In this document: positions 49,786-58,571 of the stretch, piece by piece
How positions within the stretch are numbered: the stretch's first letter is position 1
How the letters are laid out: every line of letters begins with the position of its first letter
Source of the DNA: Streptomyces gilvus
GTDB taxonomy: Bacteria > Actinomycetota > Actinomycetes > Streptomycetales > Streptomycetaceae
Assembly (NCBI RefSeq): GCF_022513565.1
Contig: NZ_JAKWBE010000031.1
Coordinates: forward strand, 1 to 64,000
Direction: 5' to 3'
Length of the DNA: 64,000 nucleotides
Position numbers and translations under genes: made by a program
Notes under the pieces: generated by a model
Database searches by the model: none
The model's input: the letters and a program-made list of their open reading frames with translations, nothing else
Told to the model about the DNA's origin: nothing

Positions 49786-51354
49786 TCAGCCGATGGCGTA
49801 CGCCCGGTACACCGTCTCCACCGAGCTGTCCCCGGCGGCGTCCGTCACCTCGGAGCGCAGGGCGACGGCGCCGGAGGCCGGGTTGTGGACGGACGCCTGC
49901 CAGGCCGTGCCGGAGTGGGTCACGGTCGCCGCCTTCCAGGTCCTGCCGCCGTCGGCGGAGGACCAGACCCGCACGGACTTGACGCCCACGTCGGTGAGCC
50001 TTGTGCCGTCTCCCTGGGACTCGCGCCCGGGAGTCACGCCGACCGTCGTGGTGGTGTTCGGCGCGGCCTGGTTGTGGCCGTTGAGCCCGGTCGGCAGGAA
50101 ACGGGTCAGGAAGACCGGCGCGACCGACGACCTGGCCGGGTCGGCCACCTTGAAGTGCCAGTCGAGGGTGACGCGCGACGACAGCATGCCGGCGGGGAAG
50201 GTGATGCCCGGGCGGTAGCGGTGGCCGTCGACGGTCAGGCGGTACCAGCCGGCCGAGCGGACGGCGGCGGAGAACTCGTCGTACTCGGTACGCCAGTTGG
50301 TCAGGGTCTGCTTCTTGACGGTGGTGCCGCCCTTGGACAGGACCACCGTCTCCTTCGTCGTGTCGCCCCAACCACCGCCGATGTCGGTGTCGTTGACCAG
50401 GGCGTCCGGCCAGAAGGTGACGGATCTGTGGCCGAGCACCGGCAGGTTGTCCGTCGGACCCCACACCGCCCGGCCGAAGGACTGCGTGACGCTCTGCCCC
50501 GCCTTCAGCGTCCGCAGCTTCGGGAAACCGCCGCCGACGTTCTCGCCGTTGCTGCCCATGATGTCGTCGCGCGGCTGCCAGGTCCCGGGGGTCACATGGA
50601 CGGTGGCGCCGTACGGAGCGTCTTCGTCGCGCACTCCGGCCATCAGGTCGGTCGTGCAGTCGTCGGTCTTCGGCGCCGCCTGCAACGCGGTGTAGACCTG
50701 GCTGCCCAGCTCGGTTCCGCTGCGCACGGCGAAATGGACGCTCGCCAGCCGCGACCGCTTGAACGAGCCGCCGGGCGCGGCCGGGATGCCCTTGCTGTTC
50801 TTCACGGCGACGTAGCTGTCGTCGCCCGACCACTGCGCCAGATACCCGAACTGCAGCAGCGAGGAGGAGTTGGGGATGGCGAAGAGAGAGCCCTCGTCGT
50901 TCCAGCCGCCCGCGCTGAACGCGTCGGGCATGTCCATCCAGGCGGCGCACACCTGCGCGCTGATCCGCGGCGGGCCCGTCACGTCGGCGGGCGTGTCCAG
51001 CGACACCTTGACGGCCTTGCCCTTGCGCGCGTCCAGCGTCACCGCCTTGTGCCCCGACACCTGGACGACCTGCGCGCCGATGGTGTCGGTGCCCAGACCG
51101 TTCGGGGCGCTCTCGTAGATGTCGGTCATCGCCAGGTAGCGCCCCGACGGCAGGCTGAGCCGCTTTCCGGAACTGACGCTGTACGTCCGGCCGGACGTCG
51201 CGACGACGGTGACCGTCGTCGCGACCTTGGCGCCGTGCCGCCCCAGGGTGGTCACGGTCAGTGAGGCCGACGCCGCCTGCGCGGAGGCGGCGGACACGAA
51301 CAGCGGTACCAGCGCGGCCACGCCCAGACAAGCGAGCGTTCTTCGTCGCACCAT
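49786..51354 (-). CDS. Large secreted protein of unknown function
   Basis: 522 aa from ATG 51354 (gggggag upstream; the frame to 51489 is not supported). Sec signal peptide to about residue 27 (SAASAQAA). The body is beta-rich: TVTTLGRHGAKVATTVTVVA and DGGRTWKAATVTHSG look like Ig-like or exo-alpha modules often found at the ends of Streptomyces subtilase and sialidase-like proteins. No protease triad is visible. May bind polymer or act as an inhibitor-like domain. Confidence 0.75.
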   Translation of the reverse strand: MVRRRTLACLGVAALVPLFVSAASAQAASASLTVTTLGRHGAKVATTVTVVATSGRTYSVSSGKRLSLPSGRYLAMTDIYESAPNGLGTDTIGAQVVQVSGHKAVTLDARKGKAVKVSLDTPADVTGPPRISAQVCAAWMDMPDAFSAGGWNDEGSLFAIPNSSSLLQFGYLAQWSGDDSYVAVKNSKGIPAAPGGSFKRSRLASVHFAVRSGTELGSQVYTALQAAPKTDDCTTDLMAGVRDEDAPYGATVHVTPGTWQPRDDIMGSNGENVGGGFPKLRTLKAGQSVTQSFGRAVWGPTDNLPVLGHRSVTFWPDALVNDTDIGGGWGDTTKETVVLSKGGTTVKKQTLTNWRTEYDEFSAAVRSAGWYRLTVDGHRYRPGITFPAGMLSSRVTLDWHFKVADPARSSVAPVFLTRFLPTGLNGHNQAAPNTTTTVGVTPGRESQGDGTRLTDVGVKSVRVWSSADGGRTWKAATVTHSGTAWQASVHNPASGAVALRSEVTDAAGDSSVETVYRAYAIG

Positions 51355-51506
51355 CGTCAACTCCCCCTCAGGCCCCCCGAAGTCGGCCCATCGTAGCCAT
51401 GTCACGAACATGGCAGACCAAGAGAGGGGCCACGCCTGATCAAGCTGTGACAAAGACGCTCCGGGTGCCCGACGGTAGGGTGGCCGCACGGGTGTCGAGG
51501 TGGGTG

Positions 51507-52250
51507 ATGGCGGTGGAGTGGCGGGAATTCGCCGAGGCGATGGCCCAGCTCGCCCGGAACCTGCTAGCGCAGGAGTCGCTGCAGGGGACGCTGGACGAGA
51601 TCGCGACCTCGGCGGTGCGGCTGGTGGAGGGCTGCGACGCGGCCGGGATCCTGGCGATCCGCAAGGGCCGGGCGGTCACGTTGTCCTCCTGCGGCGGGCA
51701 GCTGGTCGAGGCGTCCGACCGGCTGCAGGGCGAGCTGGCCGAGGGGCCCTGCTTCGACCTGGCCCGGCGCGCGACTGGCGCGGACGGGGAACGGGTGTTC
51801 CGCATCGCGGACCTCACCGAACCGCAGCCGACCTGGCCTCGGTTCGCCACGGCGGCCCGTGATCTCGGCATCGGCAGCATGACCGGTGTGCTGCTCTACA
51901 CCCACGACGAGGACTTCGGCGCGCTCAACCTGTACTCCCGCCGCCCCGGCGCCTTCGGCAAGGACATCGAGACCGCCGGCTGGCTGCTGGCCTCGCACGC
52001 CGCCGTGGCCCTGGCCGACGCCCGCACCATCGACCAGCTCGAGGACGCCATGAAGACCCGGCACGCCATCGGCGAGGCCATGGGCATCCTCATGGAACGC
52101 CACAAGCTGAGCGAGGACGACGCCTTCGCCGTGCTGCGCCGCATCTCCCAGCACCACAACATCAAGCTGCGCGACGTCGCCCAACGCGTCCGCGACGACC
52201 GCGACGGCCGCGACGACCGCGACGATCGCGACGATCGCGACGGCCAGTGA
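51507..52250 (+). CDS. GAF-ANTAR RNA-binding antiterminator-type regulator
   Basis: 247 aa from ATG 51507 (gaggtgg upstream; GTG 51480 possible). GAF domain (about 15-150) as the sensor and ANTAR three-helix RNA-binding domain (about 175-228; AIGEAMGILMERHKLSEDDAFAVLRRIS). ANTAR proteins bind dual hairpins in mRNA to block termination. Unusual charged tail of six RDD/RDG triplets after the ANTAR fold. Confidence 0.9.
   Translation: MAVEWREFAEAMAQLARNLLAQESLQGTLDEIATSAVRLVEGCDAAGILAIRKGRAVTLSSCGGQLVEASDRLQGELAEGPCFDLARRATGADGERVFRIADLTEPQPTWPRFATAARDLGIGSMTGVLLYTHDEDFGALNLYSRRPGAFGKDIETAGWLLASHAAVALADARTIDQLEDAMKTRHAIGEAMGILMERHKLSEDDAFAVLRRISQHHNIKLRDVAQRVRDDRDGRDDRDDRDDRDGQ
52191..52244 (+). 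repeat. 9-bp tandem repeats encoding an RDD/RDG tail
   Basis: Six units of cgcgacgaN or cgcgacggc at the 3' end of the GAF-ANTAR gene. Unit length keeps the frame, so copy number can change tail length by slippage. Confidence 0.7.
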
Positions 52251-52330
52251 TCGCCTCCCGCGGCGGTGCCTTATCCCGCCCTTATTGCAACCTACTTGCA
52301 ACAACAGCCTGAAAGCAGCAGCATGATCCT

Positions 52331-52388
52331 GACGGGGTCGGCCCGATCGTCTTCTCACCCGGCGACCGCCGGCCCGGCCGACCCCGTC
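52331..52388. terminator. Long-armed hairpin between convergent genes
   Basis: gacggggtcggcc (52331-52343) and ggccgaccccgtc (52376-52388) are perfect 13-bp inverted repeats with a 32-nt loop, between the ANTAR gene (stop 52250) and the sigma remnant (stop 52405). Likely bidirectional terminator. The preceding stretch has two ttgcaac words (around 52285-52300) of unknown meaning. Confidence 0.6.
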
Positions 52389-52404
52389 CATACCCGGTGC
52401 GGGT

Positions 52405-52689
52405 TCAGACGACCGCCGGCGCGGCAGGCTCCTCCAGCAGGTCGACCAGCGTCGCCCGGGCGCGCGCCACACGGGAACGGACCGTGCCGACCGGGCAGTC
52501 GCTGACCTCGGCGGCCTCCGCGTGCGGCAGTCCGGCCAGCTGGGTCAGGACGAACGCCTCCCGACGCTCGTCCGGCAGCGCGGCCAGCAGATCCAGCAGC
52601 GCGACGCCGTCGTCGAAGCCTGGCAGGTCGCACGGCTGGGCGAGCTCGACGGCCAGCTGCCAGGTACGGATATCCACAGGGGACAACAC
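52405..52689 (-). pseudogene. ECF sigma factor remnant, region 4 only
   Basis: 94 aa from GTG 52689. Residues 25-85 are a good sigma-70 region 4.2 (LLAALPDERREAFVLTQLAG ... DCPVGTVRSRVARARATLVDLL), but region 2, needed for -10 recognition, is absent. ECF factors are about 170-200 aa. The first 20 residues are not sigma-like. No region 2 is found upstream. Probably a 5'-deleted gene. If expressed it could bind -35 DNA or an anti-sigma factor. Confidence 0.7.
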
Positions 52690-52765
52690 TCAATCCACAG
52701 GCTGTGATCCCCACCATGAATCGGGGGCATCCTGGTGTCCGTACAGGCGGACCGGGAGGTGCGGG

Positions 52766-53338
52766 ATGCGGTGGTGGGCCGGGGTGTGGGTGGCGGCCGG
52801 GGTGGTCGCGCTGGCGGCGTGCGGCGGGTCCACGGGAGGTGGTGGCGGGTCGGCCTCGCCGTCCCCCGGCCGTTCGTCGGGACCACCCGCCAGTCCGTCA
52901 CGACCACCCGCCAGCCCGTCCGTGAGCCGATCCTCACCCCCTCCGGCCAGCCCCTCCGGAAGCCGGTCCGCGTCCCCGAGCGCGTCCGCCTCCCCGGCGG
53001 GCTGTGTCGCCGGGCACGCGGAGGTCACCGTCGCGCCGGGCGACCCGGTCGAACGGCAGCTGTGCATACGGCCCGGCACCGTCGTGACGCTGGTGCTCCG
53101 GCCCCGCGTCGACGACCGCCGCTGGACGGCCGTGAACACCTCCGCCCCCGCCTTCGTCGTCGTCTCCGGCTGGCGCCGGGACACGGACGGCACCGCGCAC
53201 GCCTCGCTGCGCAGCGCCGGCACCCGGGGCGGCACGGCCAGGATCACCGCGCTGGCGAAGGCCCCGGACGTGGCGGGCGCGGCCCGGCCCGCCTTCACCC
53301 TGCGGGTGAGTGTGGTGCCGTACCCGACGCAGGGGTAG
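52766..53338 (+). CDS. Secreted lipoprotein with Ser/Pro-rich linker
   Basis: 190 aa; ATG after gggaggt. Lipobox LAAC (about Cys18), then a 60-residue Ser/Pro stretch that acts as cell-wall-spanning spacer, and a beta domain of about 100 aa (HAEVTVAPGDPVERQLCIRPGTVV ... start, given here in part) with one Cys pair. The pattern of a small Ig-like or protease-inhibitor-like domain is suggestive only. MFS gene follows after 9 bp. Confidence 0.8.
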   Translation: MRWWAGVWVAAGVVALAACGGSTGGGGGSASPSPGRSSGPPASPSRPPASPSVSRSSPPPASPSGSRSASPSASASPAGCVAGHAEVTVAPGDPVERQLCIRPGTVVTLVLRPRVDDRRWTAVNTSAPAFVVVSGWRRDTDGTAHASLRSAGTRGGTARITALAKAPDVAGAARPAFTLRVSVVPYPTQG

Positions 53339-53347
53339 GCACCGCGG

Positions 53348-54565
53348 ATGACCTTGATGCGCCCGTGGCGGTTCGTGGTGTGGTTCGGGACCGTCAGTCT
53401 GCTCGCCGACTTCGTGTACGAGGGCGCCCGCTCGGTCACCGGCCCGCTGCTGGCGTCGCTGGGCGCGTCGGCGCTGGTGGTGGGCGTGGTGACGGGGGCC
53501 GGGGAGGCGGCGGCACTGGGGCTTCGGCTGGTCTCCGGCCCGCTCGCGGACCGTACCCGCCGCTTCTGGGGGCTGGCGATCGCCGGATACGCGCTGACGG
53601 TGGTCTCCGTGCCGCTGCTGGGCGTGGTCGGCACGCTGTGGGCGGCCTGCGTGCTGGTGATCGCCGAGCGGGTCGGGAAGGCCGTGCGGTCCCCGGCGAA
53701 GGACACGCTCCTGTCCCATGCCACCGCCGCGACCGGCCGTGGCCGCGGGTTCGCCGTGCACGAGGCGATGGACCAGGTCGGCGCGCTGATCGGCCCCCTC
53801 GTCGTGGCCGGCGTGCTCGCCCTCACCGGCGGTGACTACGCCCCCGCGCTCGGCGTCCTCGCCCTCCCCGGCGTCGCGGTACTGGCCCTGCTGGTGTGGC
53901 TGCGGGCAAGGGTCCCCGACCCACGGTCGTACGAAGAGGAACCCGAACCGCACGCGCGCAAACCCCACGAAAACGACCCCGCTGCCTCCGACTCCGCACC
54001 CGCCACCGCGCCCGCGCCCGGCGGCCAACTGCCGCGCGCCTTCTGGACGTACGCGGCGTTCACCGCCGCCACCACCGCCGGCTTCACCACCTTCGGCGTG
54101 CTCTCGTACCACCTCGTCGAACGGCATCTGCTGACCGCCGCCTGGGTGCCCGTCCTGTACGCCGCCGCCATGGCCGTCGACGCGCTCGCCGCACTGGCGA
54201 CCGGCTGGCTGTACGACCGTCACGGGGCCCGCGTGCTGGTCGCCCTGCCGGTGCTGGCGGCCGTGGTCCCGGCGCTGGCGTTCACACGGACCGTGGGGCT
54301 CGCGGTGGCGGGTTCCCTGGTGTGGGGCGCGGCCATGGGCATCCAGGAGTCCACCCTGCGCGCGACGGTCGCCGACCTGGTGCCGCCGGGCCGGCGCGCG
54401 ACGGCCTACGGCGTCTTCGCCGGGGTGGTGGGCGCGGCGAGCCTGGCGGGCGGGGCGCTGACCGGCGCGCTGTACGGCACGTCGATCCCGGCGCTGATCG
54501 CGGTGGTGGTCGGCGTGCAGGTGGTGGCGCTGGTGCTGCTCGGGGTCAGCGCGCGCACGCCGTAG
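53348..54565 (+). CDS. MFS transporter
   Basis: 405 aa. About twelve helices in two halves; loop 2-3 motif GPLADRTRRFWGL (Gly-x3-Asp-Arg-x2-Arg) and a central Pro/Glu-rich loop (about 190-225). YHLVERHLL and AMGIQESTLRATVADLVPP recall an actinobacterial MFS group of unknown substrate. Probably co-transcribed with the lipoprotein gene. Confidence 0.87.
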   Translation: MTLMRPWRFVVWFGTVSLLADFVYEGARSVTGPLLASLGASALVVGVVTGAGEAAALGLRLVSGPLADRTRRFWGLAIAGYALTVVSVPLLGVVGTLWAACVLVIAERVGKAVRSPAKDTLLSHATAATGRGRGFAVHEAMDQVGALIGPLVVAGVLALTGGDYAPALGVLALPGVAVLALLVWLRARVPDPRSYEEEPEPHARKPHENDPAASDSAPATAPAPGGQLPRAFWTYAAFTAATTAGFTTFGVLSYHLVERHLLTAAWVPVLYAAAMAVDALAALATGWLYDRHGARVLVALPVLAAVVPALAFTRTVGLAVAGSLVWGAAMGIQESTLRATVADLVPPGRRATAYGVFAGVVGAASLAGGALTGALYGTSIPALIAVVVGVQVVALVLLGVSARTP

Positions 54566-54583
54566 CGCCTGTGGCCGGCCCGC

Positions 54584-55081
54584 TCAGCCGGTCGTCGGTA
54601 CGTCGTCCTCGCCGATGCACCGGGTGTGCGGGGCGAGCGGCCGTACCGCGCCGCTGAGTTCGACGAGGACGTCGTCGACGGCGGTGACCCGGTCGGAGAT
54701 CTCGATCTCCACGGCGGGGTCGCGGCCGTAGGTGACCAGCACCTTGTGGCCGTCGTGCGGCTTCGGCCGCCAGACCCAGTCGACGTCGTCGACGTTCACG
54801 CAGGCGTCGGTCGTGGCGGCCGGCGGCTCCAGCCCGCAGCGCGCGGTCACCGCGCCGTCCCCCCACACGGCAGCTCCGGGCACCCCGACATCGCCGCGCT
54901 CGAACCCCGCGAGCCCGGAGGGATACCCCTCCGCAACCCGCCGACAGGCGGCACTGTCCCCCCGGGCCGCGGCGTGCAGCCCATAGCCGTTCGCCCGCAC
55001 CTCATGCACGACCAGCGCGCCGCCGAGAACCAGTCCCGCGACCCCCACACCCACCCCGCCCCACACCCTGCCGGCCCCCAC
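54584..55081 (-). CDS. DUF3515-like membrane-anchored protein
   Basis: 165 aa, GTG start at 55081. One N-terminal helix (about 8-28) then a Cys-containing domain outside the cell. AAVWGDGAVTARCGLEPP and VDDVDWVWRP match the DUF3515 pattern; conserved Cys near residues 46, 82, 92 and 154. Function unknown. Faces the G-rich repeat region. Confidence 0.72.
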   Translation of the reverse strand: MGAGRVWGGVGVGVAGLVLGGALVVHEVRANGYGLHAAARGDSAACRRVAEGYPSGLAGFERGDVGVPGAAVWGDGAVTARCGLEPPAATTDACVNVDDVDWVWRPKPHDGHKVLVTYGRDPAVEIEISDRVTAVDDVLVELSGAVRPLAPHTRCIGEDDVPTTG

Positions 55082-55346
55082 GCCCAGCCCCTCCCCGTCG
55101 ACCGATCACCCCAGTCTTCCACCGCCCCCCACACCGCCCTCGGGCCCCTCCCGCATCCCGCGACCCGGCCTCCGCCCACCCTTCACCCCCTTGCGCACCC
55201 CCGGTCGCTCTCCGAGAACCCCAGCTGCCTCAGGAGCCCGCCCGGGGACCAGGCCCTGACGTCCCGGACCGCCCCCCCGCCCGGCTCCGAAACACCGGGC
55301 GGGGCGGTGCCCGTACGCCGGTCCGAGGCCCGCGTCAGCCCGCCCC

Positions 55347-55651
55347 ACAGACCCTCCCCGACCCGCCTCAACCCCGCCCCACAGACCCTCCGCGACCCGC
55401 GTCAGCCCTCCCCACAGACCCTCCGCGACCCGCCTCAACCCCGCCCCACAGACCCTCGGCGACCCGCCTCAACCCCGCCCCACAGACCCTCCGCGACCCG
55501 CCTCAACCCCGCCCCACAGACCCTCCGCGACCCGCCTCAACCCCGCCCCACAGACCCTCCGCGACCCGCCTCAACCCCGCCCCACAAACCCTCCGCGACC
55601 CGCCTCAACCCCGCCCCACAAACCCTCCGCGACCCGCCTCAACCCGTCTCA
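55347..55651. repeat. 34-bp tandem repeat array, nine units plus a decayed one
   Basis: Units begin (at acag/acaa) at 55347, 55381, 55414, 55448, 55482, 55516, 55550, 55584 and 55618; spacing is 34 bp except one of 33. Core on the plus strand: cctcaaccccgccccacag then accctccgcgacccg. The middle units differ at one or two bases. A tenth, degraded copy lies over the last codons of the histidine kinase gene. On the minus strand most units contain four G-runs with short loops. 55082-55346 holds no recognised gene. Confidence 0.9.
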
Positions 55652-57078
55652 CGGACCGTGCTCCCCGGTACTCCCCCCACCGTGAAGCCGATCACCGCCC
55701 CGCCGCCCTCGCGCTGGAAGGCGAAGGGGGCGCCGCCGTGGGCCATGGCCACCTCGCGGACGATGGAGAGGCCGAGGCCGGAGCCGGGGAGGGAGCGGGC
55801 GTCGGCGGCGCGGTAGAAGCGGTCGAAGACACGGACGAGGTCGCAGTCGGCGATGCCGGGGCCCCGGTCGAGGACCTCGACACGGACCGTGCCGGTCCGG
55901 GCGGGCCCGGAGACGGAGATCTCGATGGGACCGGTGCCGTCGCGGTCGAACTTCGCCGCGTTCTCCACGAGGTTGGACAGCGCCCGGGTCAGCATCCCGA
56001 GCCGCCCGTCCGTCGTCGTGTCGCCGCTGGAGCGGACCGTGACCTCCCGCCCCGTACGGCGCCGGGCGACCCCCGCGACGTCCTCGGCGATGTCGACGAG
56101 GTCCACCCGCTGCGGCGGCTCCGTGTCGGACTGCCCGGCGGCGAGATCGACCAACTCGTTGACGAGGTCGGTGAGTTCGCGTGCCTCCTGGCCGAGGTCG
56201 GCGACCAGTTCCTCCCTCGTCGAGGGCGGCAGTTCGTCGATGCGGCGCAGCAGGGAGATGTTCGTCCGCAGAGAGGTGAGCGGGGTGCGCAGTTCGTGGC
56301 CCGCGTCCTGGACCAGGCGCCGCTGGTCCTCCTCCGACTGGGCGAGCCGGCCGAGCATCCGGTCGAAGGCGCGGCCGAGGCGGCCCACCTCGTCGTACCC
56401 GGTGACCGGCACGTCGATGCCGAGCCGGCGGGTGCGGGCCACGTCCTCGGCGGCCGAGGTCAGGATGATCAGCCGGCGGGTGATGCGCCGGGCCAGCCAC
56501 CAGCCGAACAGACCGGCGGCGGTGACCACGGCGGCCATCAGGATCAGCGTGCGCTGCTGCAGCGCCCGCAGCAGGTCCTCGGTGTCGCTGAACTCCTGCG
56601 CCACCTGCACGGCACCCCGCCCGTCGCCGAGCGACACGGTCGCGATGCGGTAGACGTCCGCGTCGACGCCGACGTCCTTGTGCTCGACCATCTGCGCGGC
56701 CGCGCGCGTCACCGCGATCGCCCGGTCCGCGGCCGTCACCGGCAGCCCCGGGCTCCCGGAGTCGACGACCTTGCCGTCCGGCCCCAGCACCTGCACGTCC
56801 GTCCGGGCCGGCCGCACGATGTCATGGCCCGGCGCCGACGAGGAGAAGTCGTCCGGGGTCATCCGGTGCTGGCGCACCTCGTCCCGCAGGTCCTGCACGA
56901 CCTGGTCGAACACCGACTCCTGGTCCACCCGCACCAGCCGCGCCGCCGCGCTGTACGACAGCACGCCGACCAGCACGGTCACACAGGCGGTGACCGTCGC
57001 GAACGACACCGCGAACGTGGTGCGCAGGGAGACCAGCCCGGGCCGCCGTCTGGCCAGCAGCCGCCTGAGCCGGCCCAC
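55639..57078 (-). CDS. Sensor histidine kinase
   Basis: 479 aa; GTG directly after the response regulator stop (TGAGTG). Helices at 21-41 and 177-195 flank an outer sensor region of about 135 aa; HAMP follows, then HisKA with His261 in DAGHELRTPLTSL, N box NLVENAAKFD, and DRGPGI and GSGLGLSIV boxes. MprB-like organisation. Its 3' end runs into the 34-bp repeats. Confidence 0.94.
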   Translation of the reverse strand: MGRLRRLLARRRPGLVSLRTTFAVSFATVTACVTVLVGVLSYSAAARLVRVDQESVFDQVVQDLRDEVRQHRMTPDDFSSSAPGHDIVRPARTDVQVLGPDGKVVDSGSPGLPVTAADRAIAVTRAAAQMVEHKDVGVDADVYRIATVSLGDGRGAVQVAQEFSDTEDLLRALQQRTLILMAAVVTAAGLFGWWLARRITRRLIILTSAAEDVARTRRLGIDVPVTGYDEVGRLGRAFDRMLGRLAQSEEDQRRLVQDAGHELRTPLTSLRTNISLLRRIDELPPSTREELVADLGQEARELTDLVNELVDLAAGQSDTEPPQRVDLVDIAEDVAGVARRRTGREVTVRSSGDTTTDGRLGMLTRALSNLVENAAKFDRDGTGPIEISVSGPARTGTVRVEVLDRGPGIADCDLVRVFDRFYRAADARSLPGSGLGLSIVREVAMAHGGAPFAFQREGGGAVIGFTVGGVPGSTVRETG

Positions 57079-57819
57079 TCAGTCCTCCCGGAGCACGTAA
57101 CCCACGCCACGGACCGTGTGGATCAGCGCGGGCGCGCCGGGCACGTCGAGCTTGCGGCGCAGATAGCCGACGTACACGGCGAGGTTCTTCGAGCCGGGGC
57201 CGAAGTCGTAGCCCCAGATCCGGTCGTAGATCGTGGAGTGGTCGAGCACGATGCCGGCGTTGCGCACCAGCAGTTCCAGCAGCTCGAACTCGGTACGGGT
57301 CAGCTCCAGCTCGCGCTCCCCGCGCCAGGCGCGCCGGGCCTGGACGTCCATGCGCAGCCCGGCGGCCTCGATCTGCCGGCCGGAGGACGGGAAGGCGTCC
57401 TTCGTCCCCCTGGCCTCCTTCGGCGGTACGTCGGGCCCGGCGCCGTTCTCCAGGCTGCTGCGGCGCAGCAGGGCCCGCAGCCGGGCGAAGACCTCCTCGA
57501 CGTCGAAGGGCTTGACCACGTAGTCGTCGGCGCCGGCGTCCAGGCCGGCGATGCGGTCCGCGGTCTCCACGAGCGCGGTGAGCATGAGGATGGGCGTGCG
57601 GTCACCCTCGGCGCGCAGTACCCGGCAGACCTGGAGGCCGTCGATGCCGGGCATCATCACGTCGAGCAGCAGCACGTCGGGCGGGGTCTTGTGGGCCTGC
57701 GCCAGTGCCTCGACACCGTCGGCGACCGCGGTGACCTGGTAGCCCTCCAGGGTCAGGGCGCGCTCCAGCGCGTGGCGGATGGCGCGGTCGTCTTCGGCGA
57801 GCAGCACAGTTTGGGGCAC
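57079..57819 (-). CDS. OmpR/PhoB-family response regulator
   Basis: 246 aa. Receiver with acidic pair Glu9-Asp10-Asp11, phospho-acceptor Asp53 (LLLDVMMPG) and Lys near 103 (VVKPF); winged-helix DNA-binding domain about 150-245. First gene of the operon with the kinase. Its upstream region (57892-57942) has two tctcaccg words about 43 bp apart, possible binding sites for autoregulation. MprA-like. Confidence 0.94.
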   Translation of the reverse strand: MPQTVLLAEDDRAIRHALERALTLEGYQVTAVADGVEALAQAHKTPPDVLLLDVMMPGIDGLQVCRVLRAEGDRTPILMLTALVETADRIAGLDAGADDYVVKPFDVEEVFARLRALLRRSSLENGAGPDVPPKEARGTKDAFPSSGRQIEAAGLRMDVQARRAWRGERELELTRTEFELLELLVRNAGIVLDHSTIYDRIWGYDFGPGSKNLAVYVGYLRRKLDVPGAPALIHTVRGVGYVLRED

Positions 57820-57959
57820 GTACCCAGTCTGCCAAGCCCTGTGGGGGTTCGGCCGAGGTGAGCGGACCGACGATCACCCTTTTTACCCGCCTCTCACCGT
57901 CACACAGGCAACCGAAGACGTACGCCTACCGTCTTCTCACCGACGGCCGGAGGTACCGC

Positions 57960-58571
57960 TCACCCGCCTGACGGACCGGTGGGGGACAGCGCCGCCAGCT
58001 GCTGCGCGAACGGCACGACCTCCAGGTCGTCCCTGGCCGGCCGCGGACCCGGGAGCGCCGACAGTCCCGTCATCAGCCGGGCCAGCTCCCCCGCCGCCCG
58101 CTCGATCCGGCCCTCCAGGCCCTCCGCGCCCCAGTCCTCCGAGGCCGCGTACACCCCGGTGGGCACGACCACCGCCCGCAAGTACGCGAACAGCGGACGC
58201 AGCGCGTGTTCCAGGACCAGCGAGTGGCGGGCCGAGCCGCCCGTCGCCGCGACCAGGACCGGCTTGCCCTCCAGCGCGTCCTTGTCGAGGACGTCGAAGA
58301 ACGACTTGAACAGGCCGCTGTAGGAGGCCGAGAACACCGGCGTGACGACGACCAGTCCGTCCGCCGACGTCACGGCGTCCTGCGCGGCGGCCAGGGTGCG
58401 GCCCGGGAAGCCGTTGGTCAAGTTGTGCGCGATCTCCACGGCGAGGTCGCGCAGCTCGACCACCTCGACCTCGACCGGGGCCTGCCGGCCCACCGCCGCG
58501 GCCAGCCGGTCGGCCAGCAGCCGCGTGGACGACGGAACGCTCAGCCCCGCCGAGACGACGACGAGCTTCAT
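57960..58571 (-). CDS. NAD(P)H-dependent FMN reductase (MsuE/SsuE-like)
   Basis: 203 aa. Flavodoxin-like: VVSAGLSVPSSTRLLADRL phosphate loop and TPVFSASYSGLFKSFFDVLD. It makes reduced FMN for the LLM oxygenase encoded immediately upstream, whose stop overlaps this start by 4 bp. Together they form a two-component flavin monooxygenase pair. Confidence 0.92.
   Translation of the reverse strand: MKLVVVSAGLSVPSSTRLLADRLAAAVGRQAPVEVEVVELRDLAVEIAHNLTNGFPGRTLAAAQDAVTSADGLVVVTPVFSASYSGLFKSFFDVLDKDALEGKPVLVAATGGSARHSLVLEHALRPLFAYLRAVVVPTGVYAASEDWGAEGLEGRIERAAGELARLMTGLSALPGPRPARDDLEVVPFAQQLAALSPTGPSGG

Noticed and set aside
48818..51331. Upstream extension of the XRE regulator frame to over 1100 residues
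   Set aside because: The extra part is antisense to the SDR gene or out of frame with the secreted-protein gene and is low-complexity. The real start is ATG 48817.
55347..55651. CRISPR array
   Set aside because: Units are contiguous with no spacers and no cas genes are nearby, so this is a plain tandem repeat.
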